A program made the translations under genes and the position numbers. From assembly GCA_026419785.1 (NCBI GenBank), contig JAODTK010005687.1, positions 86,926 through 150,925 of the forward strand: a stretch of 64,000 bases of DNA, given 5' to 3'. Positions 14,542 to 27,205 of the stretch are shown here, in pieces. Position 1 is the first letter of the stretch. Each line of letters starts with the position of its first letter. Below the pieces are notes generated by a model that searched no databases, had not been told where the DNA came from, and saw only the letters and a list, made by a program, of their open reading frames with translations. Origin of the DNA: Sclerodactyla briareus (Eukaryota; Echinodermata; Holothuroidea; Dendrochirotida; Sclerodactylidae).

Positions 14542-14842
14542 TCATTTAATCGCACCAAAAGCCTGACACTTTATTGGCTGGCGATGTTTGTCAAAAATAA
14601 CTTCGAACTTGAACAGGAAGCCGCCCAAGGGCCTATTGGCTTTGTGCGTATTCTCACCATGGAAGGGCACTTTGTTATGCACGAGTTTGTTAATTGCTTG
14701 GCGCACCCACCTACCTGGGGATGGTACGTCATTTGTGGTCAAATGTGAGTCACTGTTAAAATCCACCAAGTATTCACAAAGCGAGTTCACTTTCCCTGAT
14801 TTGGTCAGTCCACAAAGATTAATCGAGTGTGTCCATGTCTCA
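14542..14842 (-). CDS. Unidentified possible terminal exon
   Basis: On the minus strand a frame of about 100 codons runs from a plausible splice acceptor (TTTTCTACATCCAG, intron side just above 14842) to a stop at 14542. Its composition is protein-like, with charged and aromatic residues well mixed: an SPGRWVRQAINKLVHN stretch, then GGFLFKFEVIFDKHRQP. I do not recognise the family. The overlapping plus-strand frame (14588-14959) has a less natural composition, so I prefer the minus strand. It could be a piece of a transposon protein or chance. No neighbouring exons were found. Confidence 0.25.
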
Positions 14843-15367
14843 CTGGATGTAGAAAATTATGTCCCAAAGGCCAAACTCCGTATAGCACTTCACCTGCGCA
14901 GATTGCAAAAACCTTTTACCACTAACGACAGGTGCAGTGATACACCTCGAGGCCAATAGATCTGGATTAATTGCTCAGTCAAAGGTGGCCGCCTTTGCAA
15001 CTTCCAAATTATGCCAGCCGAAACTCCACAAGCTCTAGATCATAGGAATTTTTTCTTGCATAATTGCCTATTTAGGACCAGACTTCAGCATGTTTTTCTT
15101 TTCTCAGAAAGTCATTCAGGAATCAATTGACAATTGAGAACGTTGAGCACTGTGAGAAAGTGTTGTGCTATGTAGTTGTTTTTTTTACTCTTTTTCCTGG
15201 CACGATCATATGTTTTTTACGAAAGGGCATAGCCTACTAGTTGGTCTTTTGAAGGAATTGGAATCATCTTTGAAGCACAACTAATTAGTGCAAAGCCTCC
15301 CTGTTTCTTCTCTTGGGTTGTTGTGTTTCAGATTGGTTCCTACTAAACTAAACAAAATGTACAATAA

Positions 15368-15715
15368 TCAACGACCCCCTGGCACCTCTGACAAGACGTT
15401 TTCCCTCGCTGGATACGGGTGTGTATACAGTGACAGGTGGCATCAATGTACCAGACTTATATGACACACGACACCTCAGACAATTACTCGCCCCCTGTCT
15501 GGGATACGGAGGTGTGTCATACGATTTGACCCGGTGCATCAATGTACAAGAATTATATGACCCCCCTCTGCAATGACTCGCCCTGGTCTGGATACGGAGG
15601 TGTGTCGTACAATTTGACAGATGCATCAATTTACAAGAAATATACGACCCACCTCAGGACAATGACTCGCCCTTGTCCGGGATACAGGAGGTGCGTCAAC
15701 AGTTGACAGGTGTAT
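15368..15715 (+). repeat. Minisatellite, period about 90 bp, four copies
   Basis: The word GGATACGG (GGATACAGG in the last copy) recurs at 15411, about 15501, 15590 and 15679, giving spacings of 89-90 bases. Each unit also carries GAGGTGTGTC-type, TTGACAG-type, GCATCAAT, TACAAGAA-type and ATATGAC elements, then AATGACTCGCCC. Copies differ by substitutions and small indels. A single related stretch lies near 20127-20170. No coding function is apparent. Confidence 0.85.
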
Positions 15716-15835
15716 CATGGCCCAGAACCAGGACCATTATGCTGTAGAAAAGAAGTGATACAGAGTAGGGACCAACTGACGTCAATGCGAACTAAGCCTG
15801 AACTTACCAGCAGCTAGTGTGGTTACACAGGTACT

Positions 15836-15965
15836 TGTCCGAATCTGGGAACGACATTTGCCAAAATAGCCCCTCGGTCTGGAATGATTGGCCGCTCTGG
15901 CTGAAGAACTTCACTTCAGAATTAACTTACAAAGCTAAGTTAAGAAATTCTGTTTGGGAGTGTTC
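15836..15965 (+). pseudogene. CR1/L2-like LINE reverse transcriptase C-terminal remnant
   Basis: The translated frame contains SPSVWNDWPLWLKN followed by TYKAKLRNSVWE. This matches the well-known C-terminal signature of CR1/L2/Jockey-type LINE ORF2 proteins (aromatic-Trp-Asn-x-Leu-Pro, about ten residues, then Phe-Lys-x-x-Leu-Lys/Arg). In a complete element this region follows the reverse transcriptase and would help copy the element RNA at its target. Only the last part is visible and no reverse-transcriptase core was seen upstream, so this is a 5'-truncated dead copy, as is usual for LINEs. The frame continues to 16095 with AT-rich residues that are probably 3' untranslated sequence. Confidence 0.6.
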
Positions 15966-18082
15966 CACAGTAGGTAATCATTATTATTGTGTTAGTTTGC
16001 TAGATAGAGGGATGTTGCACTATGAATGCGGGATATTTTATGATCAATGTAGCAGTTATGTCATAATTTATTATTTCTCCACATTTGGTACCTAATTACT
16101 CTTGTTCATCTTGGAAAAAACTGGACAACCCTGGCTGTTGGGTAACACCTAGGGGTTGCCTAAAAACAGTTCGGATAACAGGAAACAAAAGTGTTTTTAT
16201 AGCGAGAACGCGATCATTATATCACAAGCCCGTGACACAGTTCATGGGTACCTATTAGACTACGGGACCACGCCCCCCCCGGGAAACCACTACCATTAGC
16301 TGGAGGATCAACGAATACATGGTAATTGTTATTGGGCACCCACACAGCTTCCTTTGTGGGCATGGAATTAGTGACAAGGTCACGGTTGACGCCACCCATT
16401 GGCGTTGAATTTGATAGGTGACTACACTAGTTACAGTGGAGTCAACAATGGGTCACTCAGTGTGATGTCAAAGAAACATCAACAAGCCACCTGCGCCATT
16501 CTGTTGTATGAGAGAGATATGGAGAGGTTGGGGGCTATGGATAATAGGAGGGTGTGGATGATCTAACAGGGCCTTGTTGTGTTAACAAAACTGCCTATTA
16601 TTTCCATTTGCAAGCAGTTGGGGGGGGGGGGGGATGGGATACGACCAACCAACAAATGCAACAAAAATGGTAAATGCTCAAATTTAGGTGGAATATTCCC
16701 ATATGTTGTTGAGCTTTTTGGGGAGGAACGTTATAGCCTGCCTTCTATCAACCTACGAGCCATTATTTGAGGATGGAATATTTTATAGCACATGGCTTTT
16801 TCCGATTTGAGATAAATGGCCAGTGGTTTTTTTTTTTCCCTCCCTGTTTGCATACATTACATGGTACATAACATTGTTTGTTGTGGATCGTAGGGAAATT
16901 CACACCCTCCATGAACTTCATATGGCGGTGCAAGTGATTTATTTTCAGTTCACTGGTTACAATCTACACTGATGGTATTTATTACCCGATATACCTTTTT
17001 AAGAATCGATGTACAAAATGTTTATGCGGACCCAAACATATAATTATGAGCCATTATTGATACACAGAGGACTGGGCTTAGTTAGGGGACACGAAGCAAA
17101 TATGGCAGGAAATTCCTAAGTGCTTTCCTGCGGTTTTGCACAAGTTAGTATGGCATTTTAACTTTCACAGGGCCTGAAGTTAGATAGGGTTTAAAATTGC
17201 ATGGATATCAAGCACTACGACTCTGACTCAAGAACTCCAAAAGCTTAATGACTAGATTCAGTCAAGAGGACTGGATCCACCAAATACGCTGTACACAGCC
17301 AGAGATGGTCATCACTGCAGTCAATAAATAATTTACTAGCGCTGGACAGTTGGCCTCTCTTTAAGAGGCAACAACTGTTTGTGCTTAGATATGAGACACA
17401 ATATACACTACAACACGCTGCTATATACAGAGTACACATACACAGATAGAGTACACACAGTGTGAATCAACTTTTGGTGGTGTCCAAGGTCCACTAAAGG
17501 TGAGACAATAAAACATTCCCAACAGCGGGCCATATGGGGATGGTTTAAAGGACCACACACTGTACAATACAGTTTGTGGTTTCTTTAAGTACTGCAAAAC
17601 ACGACCTGAAGCGAAATTAATATGAATAATAAAGAATACAGAATTTATAGAGGAGCCTTACAACCTGAAAGGCTCTCAAGCACTGAGGAGACAGAAAATA
17701 AAAACAATTACACATTAGAATCAAACACATATTTCTTAAACTTAGGAGGGGGAAGCTGGACAAATTTTGATACAAAACTATAACTTTAGAAACTTGCAGT
17801 AGGTAAGACTCCTATATTTGCCCTGCAATAAACACATTTCCTGTTTGGTCAAATCAGGCCCAATCATTTACCTTTTCTGTGGTGTGTCTTTCTCTTTGCC
17901 CCACACCCGGTGTCACCGCTACTGCCCCAAGTTATGAAATTGTTACACAATACAGTTGGGGCTAAGTTGGGAGTCATAGACAATACATGTCGTATAGTAA
18001 AATGCTAAATAATACATCATGTCAGTTCACAGGGCCACAGAGGTAATATGGGTGCAGAAGATTGCAGAACTTTGGGTCATTT
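15966..18082. other. No gene seen
   Basis: Anonymous DNA with a poly-G run at 16620-16633 and a poly-T run at 16829-16838. No exon, RNA or element boundary could be supported. Confidence 0.4.
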
Positions 18083-18113
18083 GGGGGGGGGGGGGGGTGG
18101 GGGGGGGGGGGGG
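18083..18113 (+). repeat. Poly-G tract
   Basis: About 30 G residues broken by a single T. It could form a G-quadruplex on the plus strand and is a likely site of read or assembly error. Comparable tracts lie at 16620-16633, 50930-50960 and, as poly-C, 21465-21487. Confidence 0.9.
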
Positions 18114-18297
18114 AATTCCCTACAGGGGGGTTGGGGAGGGATATTCTCCAAATTTACTGTGTGGAAGCCCAAAATCAGAAGGCAATTCCCAAATATTGGA
18201 AAGATATGTCTTTCCCATCACATCCGCCTGAGGGATTGTTTCCATTCGTGCCCATGTTTGAAATTTAACGTAATATATTATTATAGTTGATTATTGT

Positions 18298-19345
18298 CAG
18301 GGCCGTAGCGAGCGGGGGGTGTGGGGGGTGTCACACCCCCCCAAGAATTTCGTGCCGTCGGCAACTTTTCAGTCTGTCGGCAAAAGGAGAAAGAGGAAAG
18401 AAAAGGAGAGGAAAGAGGAGAGGATGAAAAGAAGAGGAAAGAGGAGAGGAGAAAAAAGAAGAAAGAGGGGAAGGGAAAGGAAAAGGGAAGTAAGGGAGTG
18501 AAGGGAAATACAGGAAATGGAAAGATGAATAGAAAAAAAAAAACGGAAGCCCTTATTATCCGGCTGATTTCGACTTTTGCTCTTCATCTAATTGGCCCAT
18601 TCAGCGTCGGCAAACATATATTGTGATGCCCGTCGCCGTCGGTGTAATTGGACGAGTGACCGAGTCTGTCGGCAATCCGGCAAAAGGGGGAATACAGGTG
18701 TTAGCGTTTGACATTTATTTTCCATGAGTCTGACAGTTCTTTGAAAGTTTTTCATTTCTGTCCTATATTCCAGAGATTAAAAAAATTCAAGCCATTTTGC
18801 TGAAAACAATCAAGGTTTTAGGCGGGGATTCATGCGAGCAACCCCCCCCCCAGTTTCTTTTAGATAAAAAATTCGGGCAGGAAATACCCAACGATCGGGC
18901 ACAGAATAAGTTAAAATCTGGGTTAGAGATAGCGTAATGCAGAAAGTGGGAGGAAAGAAGATAAGATGTAGGCCTACTTAAATGGCCGAAAACTTGATCA
19001 ATTGCCCCATAGAAGTGGTAATCTTTACGCGCTCCGCGCGCAGTGTATATTGGTGGTCTGCTTCATATAGGCCCATACTCACGAGTACAGTGAAAATCAG
19101 GCATTGTAGGATTGGGGAAAAAAAATCGGCATTCCAATTTAAAGGGTAATTACTGAACGTCCTATTTTACTGAAAATATTGCACCAGATTGCTCTGAGGA
19201 CGTTTCAATAGTTAAAATTCCCATAAGGGGAGGGGACACCCCTCCCCCTTATAGACCCCTCCCCCATATCGAGTCCCGCTGCCCAGATCCGTCGGCAAAA
19301 GTAATCTCTACACCCCCCAATCATAAACCCTTCACTACGCCCCTG
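18298..19345. mobile_element. Non-autonomous DNA transposon with CAGGG termini
   Basis: The left end starts CAGGGCCGTAGCGAG and the right end finishes CACTACGCCCCTG, whose complement CAGGGGCGTAGTG matches the start. Both ends then run into G-rich GGGGGGTG sequence, so these are imperfect terminal inverted repeats of a 1048-bp element. The word GTCGGCAA recurs near both ends (18357, 18377, 18606, 18668, 19292), as expected of subterminal transposase-binding repeats. Flanks ATTATTGT and ATTAGTTG could be a mutated 8-bp target duplication, as in hAT elements. A polypurine tract (18381-18545) occupies the interior. No transposase frame is present, so movement would have needed an autonomous partner. 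Confidence 0.65.
18381..18545 (+). repeat. Polypurine tract
   Basis: About 165 bases almost entirely of A and G, built from AGGAGAAAG-like words, inside the transposon at 18298-19345. Such mirror-like purine tracts can form triplex DNA. Frames reading through it give Lys/Glu/Arg-rich low-complexity peptides, which I do not regard as genes. Confidence 0.85.
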
Positions 19346-22300
19346 ATTAGTTGCATATAACCCGGATGAACGGCAGTCACCAGTGCCTGCCCCCCAACCG
19401 ACATAAACTCCACCAGAGGTGAGTTGCATTTAATAAACAACCCAAGAACCAACACATCACAAGATAATCTTATGAGTTTACGTGACCGATTGTGGGAGAG
19501 GCCTCTGGTTCCAGACTCTCCTAGGAATCCACCTAGTTGAAATGTATCAGACTCCATATGCGCAATCATGGGATCGACGCAGGGGGCAGAGCGGACGTAC
19601 GGAATGATGTCAATGTCCGTTTGATAATGACGATGCGAGAGTCATCCATGCGGTCGCCAAAGAACATGTGGAACGGGGCCGCTTGATGACAAACCGATAT
19701 CTGGCCTCGTCGTCATCTGAATGTTATTGTGAAACGTGCTTGTGGTAAACCAGCTGGCCCCCCAGCGCCAGCGTAGCCCAGGTCATTATTTGCTAGCCAG
19801 GAGCTACGAGCTCAGTTCTGCTCATCAGGACAATGGTTAGGGTACCAGTGTGGTTTCCTATGCTCAAAAGGGTTGGCGACGCCAACCATCATTGACCAGA
19901 AGAGAGGGGTGAGCACCCCAATACCTGGCAGTCAAGTTATGAGTCAAATGCATTTCATGTGTGTCACTTTTTTTCACTAAATGGTCAGTCACAAAGCTTG
20001 ACCAGGGGTGTGATGTATTACTTGGGAGTATGATAGGACATTATTAGGCAAAACGTGAGCCTGTCTGTGAGTCACTTTCAAGAACATGTAAGTAATAAAG
20101 TGACTGAGGGATATGATTACCTGGGACAATGACTAACCCTGTTGGGGAGTAGGGGGTGCATCATACTAACCAATTGCATGGTTGGTGTATAGAGGCAAAC
20201 TGACCCACTTAGCGCAGTGGTTTCTTGAGAGAGAGCTTCAGCTCTTTCCCCATATAATGCTGCATTTTGTTGTTTTTTGCGGAAACGTTTAAATGGGGGG
20301 AAGACATGTCCCTTTGCCACACCTCCGGTCTCAGGGTTTCTCCACCCGCCGCATCCAGACAAGCAGCCAGGCTTAGGCTTGGCTCATCTCCTCAACTCCC
20401 CGCCTACCAAACGCCACGCTCGGGCCAATGTCACCAACAGCATAATAATACTAACACTGGACAATCATTTTGTTGTGACAGGCTTCCGAGTTCGGACGCT
20501 GACGAAGAAACCCTTGGCACTTTTTCCTTTTCTGCCCACATCAGGCAAATCTGGTTTTCCAGTTGGAAAAAAGGTATCCATTGGGTTGCCCCTCCCACCC
20601 GGTTAATTTCATGTGTGATGGGGACCCTAGATTGCCACTGAGTCACTTCAATCTGCCATATGGGTGACGTCTACCTGTGTACTATGAGCAAACTGCACCA
20701 GGTCTCATTTAGCAGCTCTATCTAGACATCAGATGCATGCCAAATTGAGCTAGATGCAATTTGCATGCCCATTCTGCTTAATGGAGTCAATTTGAAAAAA
20801 TATGATAAAATAGTAGAGGCTGCCACTGAATAATTAAACAGCTGAGTGGGTGCAGCTCTGACGCAGAGGAGAGTAATTAACACACCTCCTGGGTTCATCA
20901 GTCTGCACCTAATTAAAGGTGATCTTAAGAATTCGAAGCAGCATAAATTTAAGACACTGTTTGGGGGGGGGGGTCTTACAACTAACTTTGAAACCTCTGT
21001 TTTAGTACCTGGTGCATCCATAGCCGTTTTTCCCAGCTTTGGGGCATTATTTTGGTTATTTGTCTACTCCAGTATATACTCATGTAGAGCCATTGGCGTC
21101 ACAAGGTAGTTTGTAGGGGGTAGAGAATATGTACAACCCTCTGAAGGACCTCTACATTCACTTTTCCCACTAATTTTCCCCATTTTTTCATATCCTCATT
21201 TTGCATTCTCTGGTCCCTTGGTAAGGCCACTGTGTGGAGTACCACACACAATAGCAGTATGTCGGTATTTTCTGACCACTTCCAGAGATAGTACTTCAGC
21301 TACAGACTGCCAACCGTCAATAACCGAATCCAAAAAAATTGTCTCCCTTTGGCCTTTGTTATTAAACATGGCTCTAGCTACTCTGCTGACAGACCATCAC
21401 ACAAACAGCAACATGGGTATACAATTATGTTGACTTTAGTATTGACCATCTGGAACCCAAACCCTCCCCCCCCCCCCCCCCCCCCCCTCCCAAAGAAGCT
21501 TGAAGTACAAAATAGTGCAAGGTTTGAGCCTGAAATCACAAACAAGTAGCTTCAAATTGGAACAAAACCTCATCTGATCAAATACACCTACAACCTTGGA
21601 TCATGGGGATTGAATCCCCCTCCACCCAAACCCCACCCCCTACCCACATGGTATCGGTACCCACTGTTATTGATATGACCAGGACCGGGGTCTCACTGGC
21701 GCTACTGAGCTCTAACCCACTCAGTTGGCACTCTATTTTGTGATATAATGGCTAGATTCACTATTGTTATTTTCTACCTAGACACACTATATTATTTGAG
21801 TAAGAATGAAATCGTGAAAAGTTTATCCGATACTGTTGGTGCATTTAAGGTAATGTTAGTGTGTCGTCACCCATTGTTTATGATTTAGCTTTCAGTTTTA
21901 ATGGGCGTCACTCATCCTTTCATGCTGAAAAGTGACGCCACACCATTATATCTATTGAGTGCTCATGGGGGCAGGCACGGTTTTGCCTCCACTTTTGATA
22001 ATATTTTGAAACGGGAATGATGGCTTTCCTACCAGCCAATGATGCATAAGAAGATGTCAATTAAATAATATCTGGGTACTCATAGAGCATCGTTATGTCA
22101 ATGAAGTGTGTACAGATATTACACTGTTCATAGCTATAGTAGGCACGCACTCCGACAGTCCAGAGAGGCTTTGTACGAGATATACTTTATGGATGGGGCT
22201 CTTTCAGGGTTGATGAAGCGCCTTTTAAAGCTATCGTGAGTTGGACATCTTGCGGTTGACTGCCGACCTTTCTTGTACATGTTTGTACAGCGCGGACTTA

Positions 22301-25300
22301 GGATAGAAGCACGCAAGCAGGTGCTAGCAGCAGAGTCACCGACGATGAGGCCTGCTGTCCAATTAGCTAACGGTGAGTCGCAACGTTACCACTCTCTCCC
22401 TATTGAGTTGGATTTTTTGATATGTGTAGTGAAGGTCTTAATGATTTAACAAATGTCTTCGAAGCTGATTGAGAAATCAAGGGGCCATGAGATGGAAACA
22501 ACTTAAAATGCAATAAAAAACAATGTTTAGTCAAAAGAAGGGAATAATCTCCCCGATGCATGGAAGCCCCCTTCAGGTGGAGAGAAAATATTGGCTAAAA
22601 GTTGCCAACATAGTCTTGCAGTTGATTTTTGACACAAAGGGACGTACTTGTCACTACTGTGCATTGAATGCTGTTTGCCGGCATAGAGCATCACCACCTC
22701 CTCAACAAGTGTGGGGGTGGAAGGAGGGCCGAGAGACCTTGACAACTGCAAAAATTCATGTTGTGTGACAATATTGAGGGTCAATGGGGGCAATTGTCGG
22801 AAACGTTGTGAAGGGGGGACCTTTTCACGCCCATGTCCGAGTGTTGCTGTGCGTTTCAACTCCACCACACAAACGTACCTCAAATTATACAGGAAAGTGG
22901 GAAACATTTTAGGGGCAATCTAATATGTCAAATGAGTCGTTCAATATTTCAACAATGTTTTTTATCTCGCTGGTTGCCAAATTGTTTGTCATTTCCTGTC
23001 AAGTTTAATAAGAAACCTTTTGGGAGGACAGAAGACATAAGGCCAGGCGGCCTGTCCCAGCCTGAACCACTGACATGCAGGGGCCAAAAAAAAAACAATT
23101 TGGTAGCCACTTCGCTCTGAATGAAATTGCAGTTGATGTTCTCAAGGAAACATTTAATTAGCAAAGCCGAATTATACATTTTCTGATGACCATTGACCTG
23201 TAGGTATTGAATACGAGCGAGCCAAACACTCTGAACCGAGTTCAGGAGAGAACATTTGTACATGATCGGCCTATACAGCTGCTCACCAGGGTTTCTTCGT
23301 ATTAATACTACTGACAGAAAAATAGCCATCAAGATTATATGAATGTAAGTTTTATAGGGTCCATTGAAAAAAACTGTTCGCTTAGGAACCGGGATTCCAG
23401 CCAATTTTAAGGTGGAATGTGGCTGCGTCTTGCCCCGCTTGCTAATACAGTAACATGGTCGGAGCCAGGGTTTGATGGCCCTCATGCCTGCTGCCCCTGG
23501 GACAAGGTGTGTGAAAAGTTGGGCAGACTATAGAATATTACAATGCGCCTCATATTCCCCTACACCAAATACAGTAGTACCTCTTTTTTCTGCGGGCTGT
23601 TGACTTGTGTCACTACAACAAAGGTGAGCCTCTAGTTAATATTCAGCACTGACAAGAAAGCATGGTAGAAGCACATGTAAAGCTCGTTAAATTGTACATA
23701 ACCTTTGACACAATCTCAACAGTGGCTAAGCTAAGATAACAAACTCAGGTCCCACCATCATAATCGCTTTGCATATAGGCAATGCATTATTCGGCTGCTA
23801 CACATCCACTCTCATTAACCAGGCTCAAGATTCTCCTGATCAGTACGATCATGCGTCTCACCAACCTGCTTGTTGAACAAGACCATGGGACCTTTGATTC
23901 CATTTGACCATTTCAGGCCCAAATACCTTATGTGATTTCTAAAGAACCAACTCTATTCGGTCACTGTATATTTTCCAATTGGAGGGAAGAGTTCATGCCA
24001 ATAGCCTACAACAGTATTTACATTTTGAATCCGGACAAGCTGTGATTTTTTCCCTAAAATAATAACACATATATAACACTGTTATCTGCCAGAAGGCAAA
24101 TTAATCAGGGGGTGGGGGGGTGGTGGGATCATCTGATATTGACCCTTGGCACAAAACGCTTTGGAAGCACCGTCCCGCTTTAGATGCAAAACCACCAGAA
24201 CAGAACTGAAGATAGGCAACATCATCTATAAGTTTCATGTAAATTAGGTTAGTTAGGTTGAATTGATCGGATTGGATGGCAGTTCAATATTCTATATAAA
24301 TCAGACAAACCAACTCTTTTGAATTATGCAAAGTAATTCACATGCTGTGCAGTGACCTTGGGACTATCCTATTCTAATTATTAAGACAGGGAAGACCCAT
24401 ATAATCCGTCACCATAAAGTTTGGTGAAAATTTAGCAAAAACTTAAAATTACAGGGAAAATGGAAAAAAAAAGAGACCCACGAAAATGAAAGTTTGATTG
24501 AAATAGGCTTGATCACACATAAGCACCGTTTTGCATCTGGCCGTTCTGCAGAAGCAAAAAATATTAATCGTTTCGCTTTCTTAGTTGGATAATGACATGC
24601 AGGCTACAATACACCTAAGGCCGATATTGTATATGGCCCAGTGGGCCAAAAATTCCACAGTCACTTTTCGAATACCTTCACTACAGGAGCATCAGGGGAT
24701 GTGGTTTTACTCCTTTGTTCCTGCCACATCCTCGTCAGGAGTGCCCAGTCCAGAGAACAATAGTCAATAGGAGACGATAGATAGGAAAAATGACTACTGC
24801 AACCTGAATTGATTTGGGGAATCTGGCAAAATTGAATTGAGCAGGACAAGGCCACATTCACAATACACAAGAGGGGCATCTACTTGAGAAGGGCATTAAC
24901 TAGTAAGGCGTATGAGAGAGCTCTGAAAACGAAGCCTTTGCGTAGCCTATCAGGGCAGGTCGGGATTTATTCACGGCTTCCTTTTACATGTATTTCAGAA
25001 ACTTAAAACTATGTAGTTTTGTGTCCCATTCCCCGCACATTTATGTAGGCCTATACACCCAATCGTTTATTTGTTCCAAAACAATGAAATATCGTAATAA
25101 ATAAATGCGATGCAAAAAAAAAAGAAGCAGTAACTGGAAAATGCTACACGTCCCGCAAGGGCATCCTGTCGACATTCTCGACATCGCTACGAGCACGCAG
25201 TGAGTCAACCCTTACGATGTGTGTTCCTAGACTCGATAAAGCGCCTACAGCTGAGCCAGAGAAATAGTCTTTGATTCCTTTGTAGCTTTCCTAGATCACC

Positions 25301-26554
25301 TGTTCCAGAGGGACGACGCCCAGAACTATCAGGAACTCGGCTCAGCTATCTAAATCGTCAGCTATCCACAAGAGTTCCAGCCTTGACAGTTCCATGGTCT
25401 GCAGTAAAAAACGACCTTTATGGCAAAGCTGAAAAGCTCCATTCAGCCTTTCAAAACATTCAAGAAATTACATGAATGCTATTGCAAATGAATGGCATTG
25501 CTTTATACCCTCATTTATAAGAAGAATTCCATCATCGAAATTACCAATTATTACCAACCGCAACTCGATAATTTCGATTTTGGAGAAATTAGTGATCAGT
25601 CTGTGAACTACAAAATTTTATATTATCGTTTAAAAAAAAAAAAGATAATTGTCGAAACCCCTGTTATGGCAATAATATTTTAAGTGATGCACTACCTTTT
25701 ACAATCAACAATATGCAGTATGCTAGCGCTAGGTGCTAGCATAATGGAACGGGGATCATTTCCTAGCCCAGAGGTGGCCACTTTCGCCATTCCTTATGTC
25801 AGCCAAAACGCTTGTGTCGCTGATGGAATTGGCAGTTAAAAGTATGTCATTCTGCTAAGCGCCCATTCCCATAGCGCCACCCAACTAGTTTGCAAACTCT
25901 TTAAATATACAGTGATATGCGCAGCGAAAAGCAAATATTTCTGCTAGCTTCGGCCTTCGTGCTAAGTTCGAGGAAATGGCTATAGTGGGTGCATTAATAT
26001 GGGGCGTTGTATCACATAGGGCCTATCCATAGTTGACTTTGAGCCTGTTATGTATAGCACACTTGGCAGAGCATAGAAACTAGTAGTTAAGGCCTGAAGG
26101 ACTGATCATATGTAAGATGTTACTGGGAAGGGCGGATGGGGGAGGAATGGGGGAGAGGATGCACTGCATGTGGAAATAACAAGACACTACACAGTGTTTA
26201 TTCTTGCAAAGATCACCCAAAACAAATATAAAAAGATGTGATGTTATACTCTCGTAAGTGTTAAGCACCCATCCTGAAAACTTTGCCAGCGCCCGGGGGC
26301 GCTTTAGCGGAATGAATACGGTATTTGAGTTTCTTGTGTTGTGTGAGCTTTTGGTAAACAATTAGAGAGTATCCGTCTTTAGGTTTTGGGTGTACACACA
26401 CACTGTCATGACTGTAACAGGCTGAGCATTGGATTTGGAATGTTGAATGGAAATGAGTTCCGATTAAAGGATATGGCATTCTTAAAGTTATTTGAACTGG
26501 AAATGAGACAAAAGTCCGAGCAGTGAGAGAAGACGGGGAGATGGGTCAGATTTT
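19346..26554. other. Long gene-free interval
   Basis: No recognisable exon or RNA gene. The longest frame (178 codons on the minus strand, 22949-23485) has no family signature and reads through AT-rich DNA. Visible features are a stretch near 20127-20170 related to the 15.4-kb minisatellite, a poly-C tract at 21465-21487, CCCCACCC-rich DNA near 21618-21645, and a GCTAGCGCTAGGTGCTAGC palindrome near 25721-25739. Confidence 0.4.
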
Positions 26555-27205
26555 GACTGTGCAATTAGTTCTGCACTTGAGATGTATAAGTCGTTGGAGA
26601 AGATTGAATGATGCAATGAGCCAGGTTAAAAGCACTGGAATTTCGCGAATGAATGTTGCAGTTGCACTGTGGGAAGTTTGATTGCATGCTGGGATAGTTC
26701 AAGGGGGCAGTTCTGTGTAGCATGTATGGAAAAAACTTGTAAATTTCGACTATCTTCCTCATTCGCAAACTATTTGCAAACGGAATGGGCAAATGTCTAT
26801 GAAAATGAGAAACCCTCTTGGCCTCTTCCCCCCTCCCCACCCCCCCCCCCATGTGAAGGCCACCAAGTAAGAAAAAAAAATAGTTTCTAGTCCTAACTTT
26901 GCTGAAAGTTTGGGCGTTGTTTTTTTTTTTTTTGCGCTCAGACAGGTCCAGAATACCCATATTCGTACTGTATTCGTCGTTTACAGCAGTTCTGGAAATA
27001 AGCATGAGGTTTTTTTTCCCATGAGTTATACCCCCTCCTATGGCCTCAAGCCATCCCAAAATGCTTCTTACATAGTTGCATGCATCATAGTAAGTTTTTC
27101 ACTTAAACATATTTTGAAGAAGTTATCAGTGAAGTGGTCAAAAAAAAAAGAAATTTGCAATTATCGAAAAAGCGTTTGCGTGGGGCGAGAAAACTGTTGT
27201 TTTTT
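26555..27205 (+). repeat. Tandem duplication, unit 1
   Basis: First of two adjacent direct units. It starts GACTGTGCAATTAG and contains GAATGATGCAATGAGCC, TGCATGCTGGGA, CTATCTTCCTCA, GAAACCCTCTTGGCCT, AATAGTTTCT, GAATACCCATATT, CAGCAGTTCTGGAAATAAG and GAAGTTATCA, all present in the same order in unit 2. No conserved open frame spans both units, so this looks like non-coding segmental duplication. Homopolymers differ in length between units. Confidence 0.85.

Noticed and set aside
18319..18626. Lys/Glu/Arg-rich frames
   Set aside because: Translation of a polypurine tract inside a transposon.
22949..23485. 178-codon minus-strand frame
   Set aside because: No motif, no convincing start context or splice structure, and irregular composition; likely chance.
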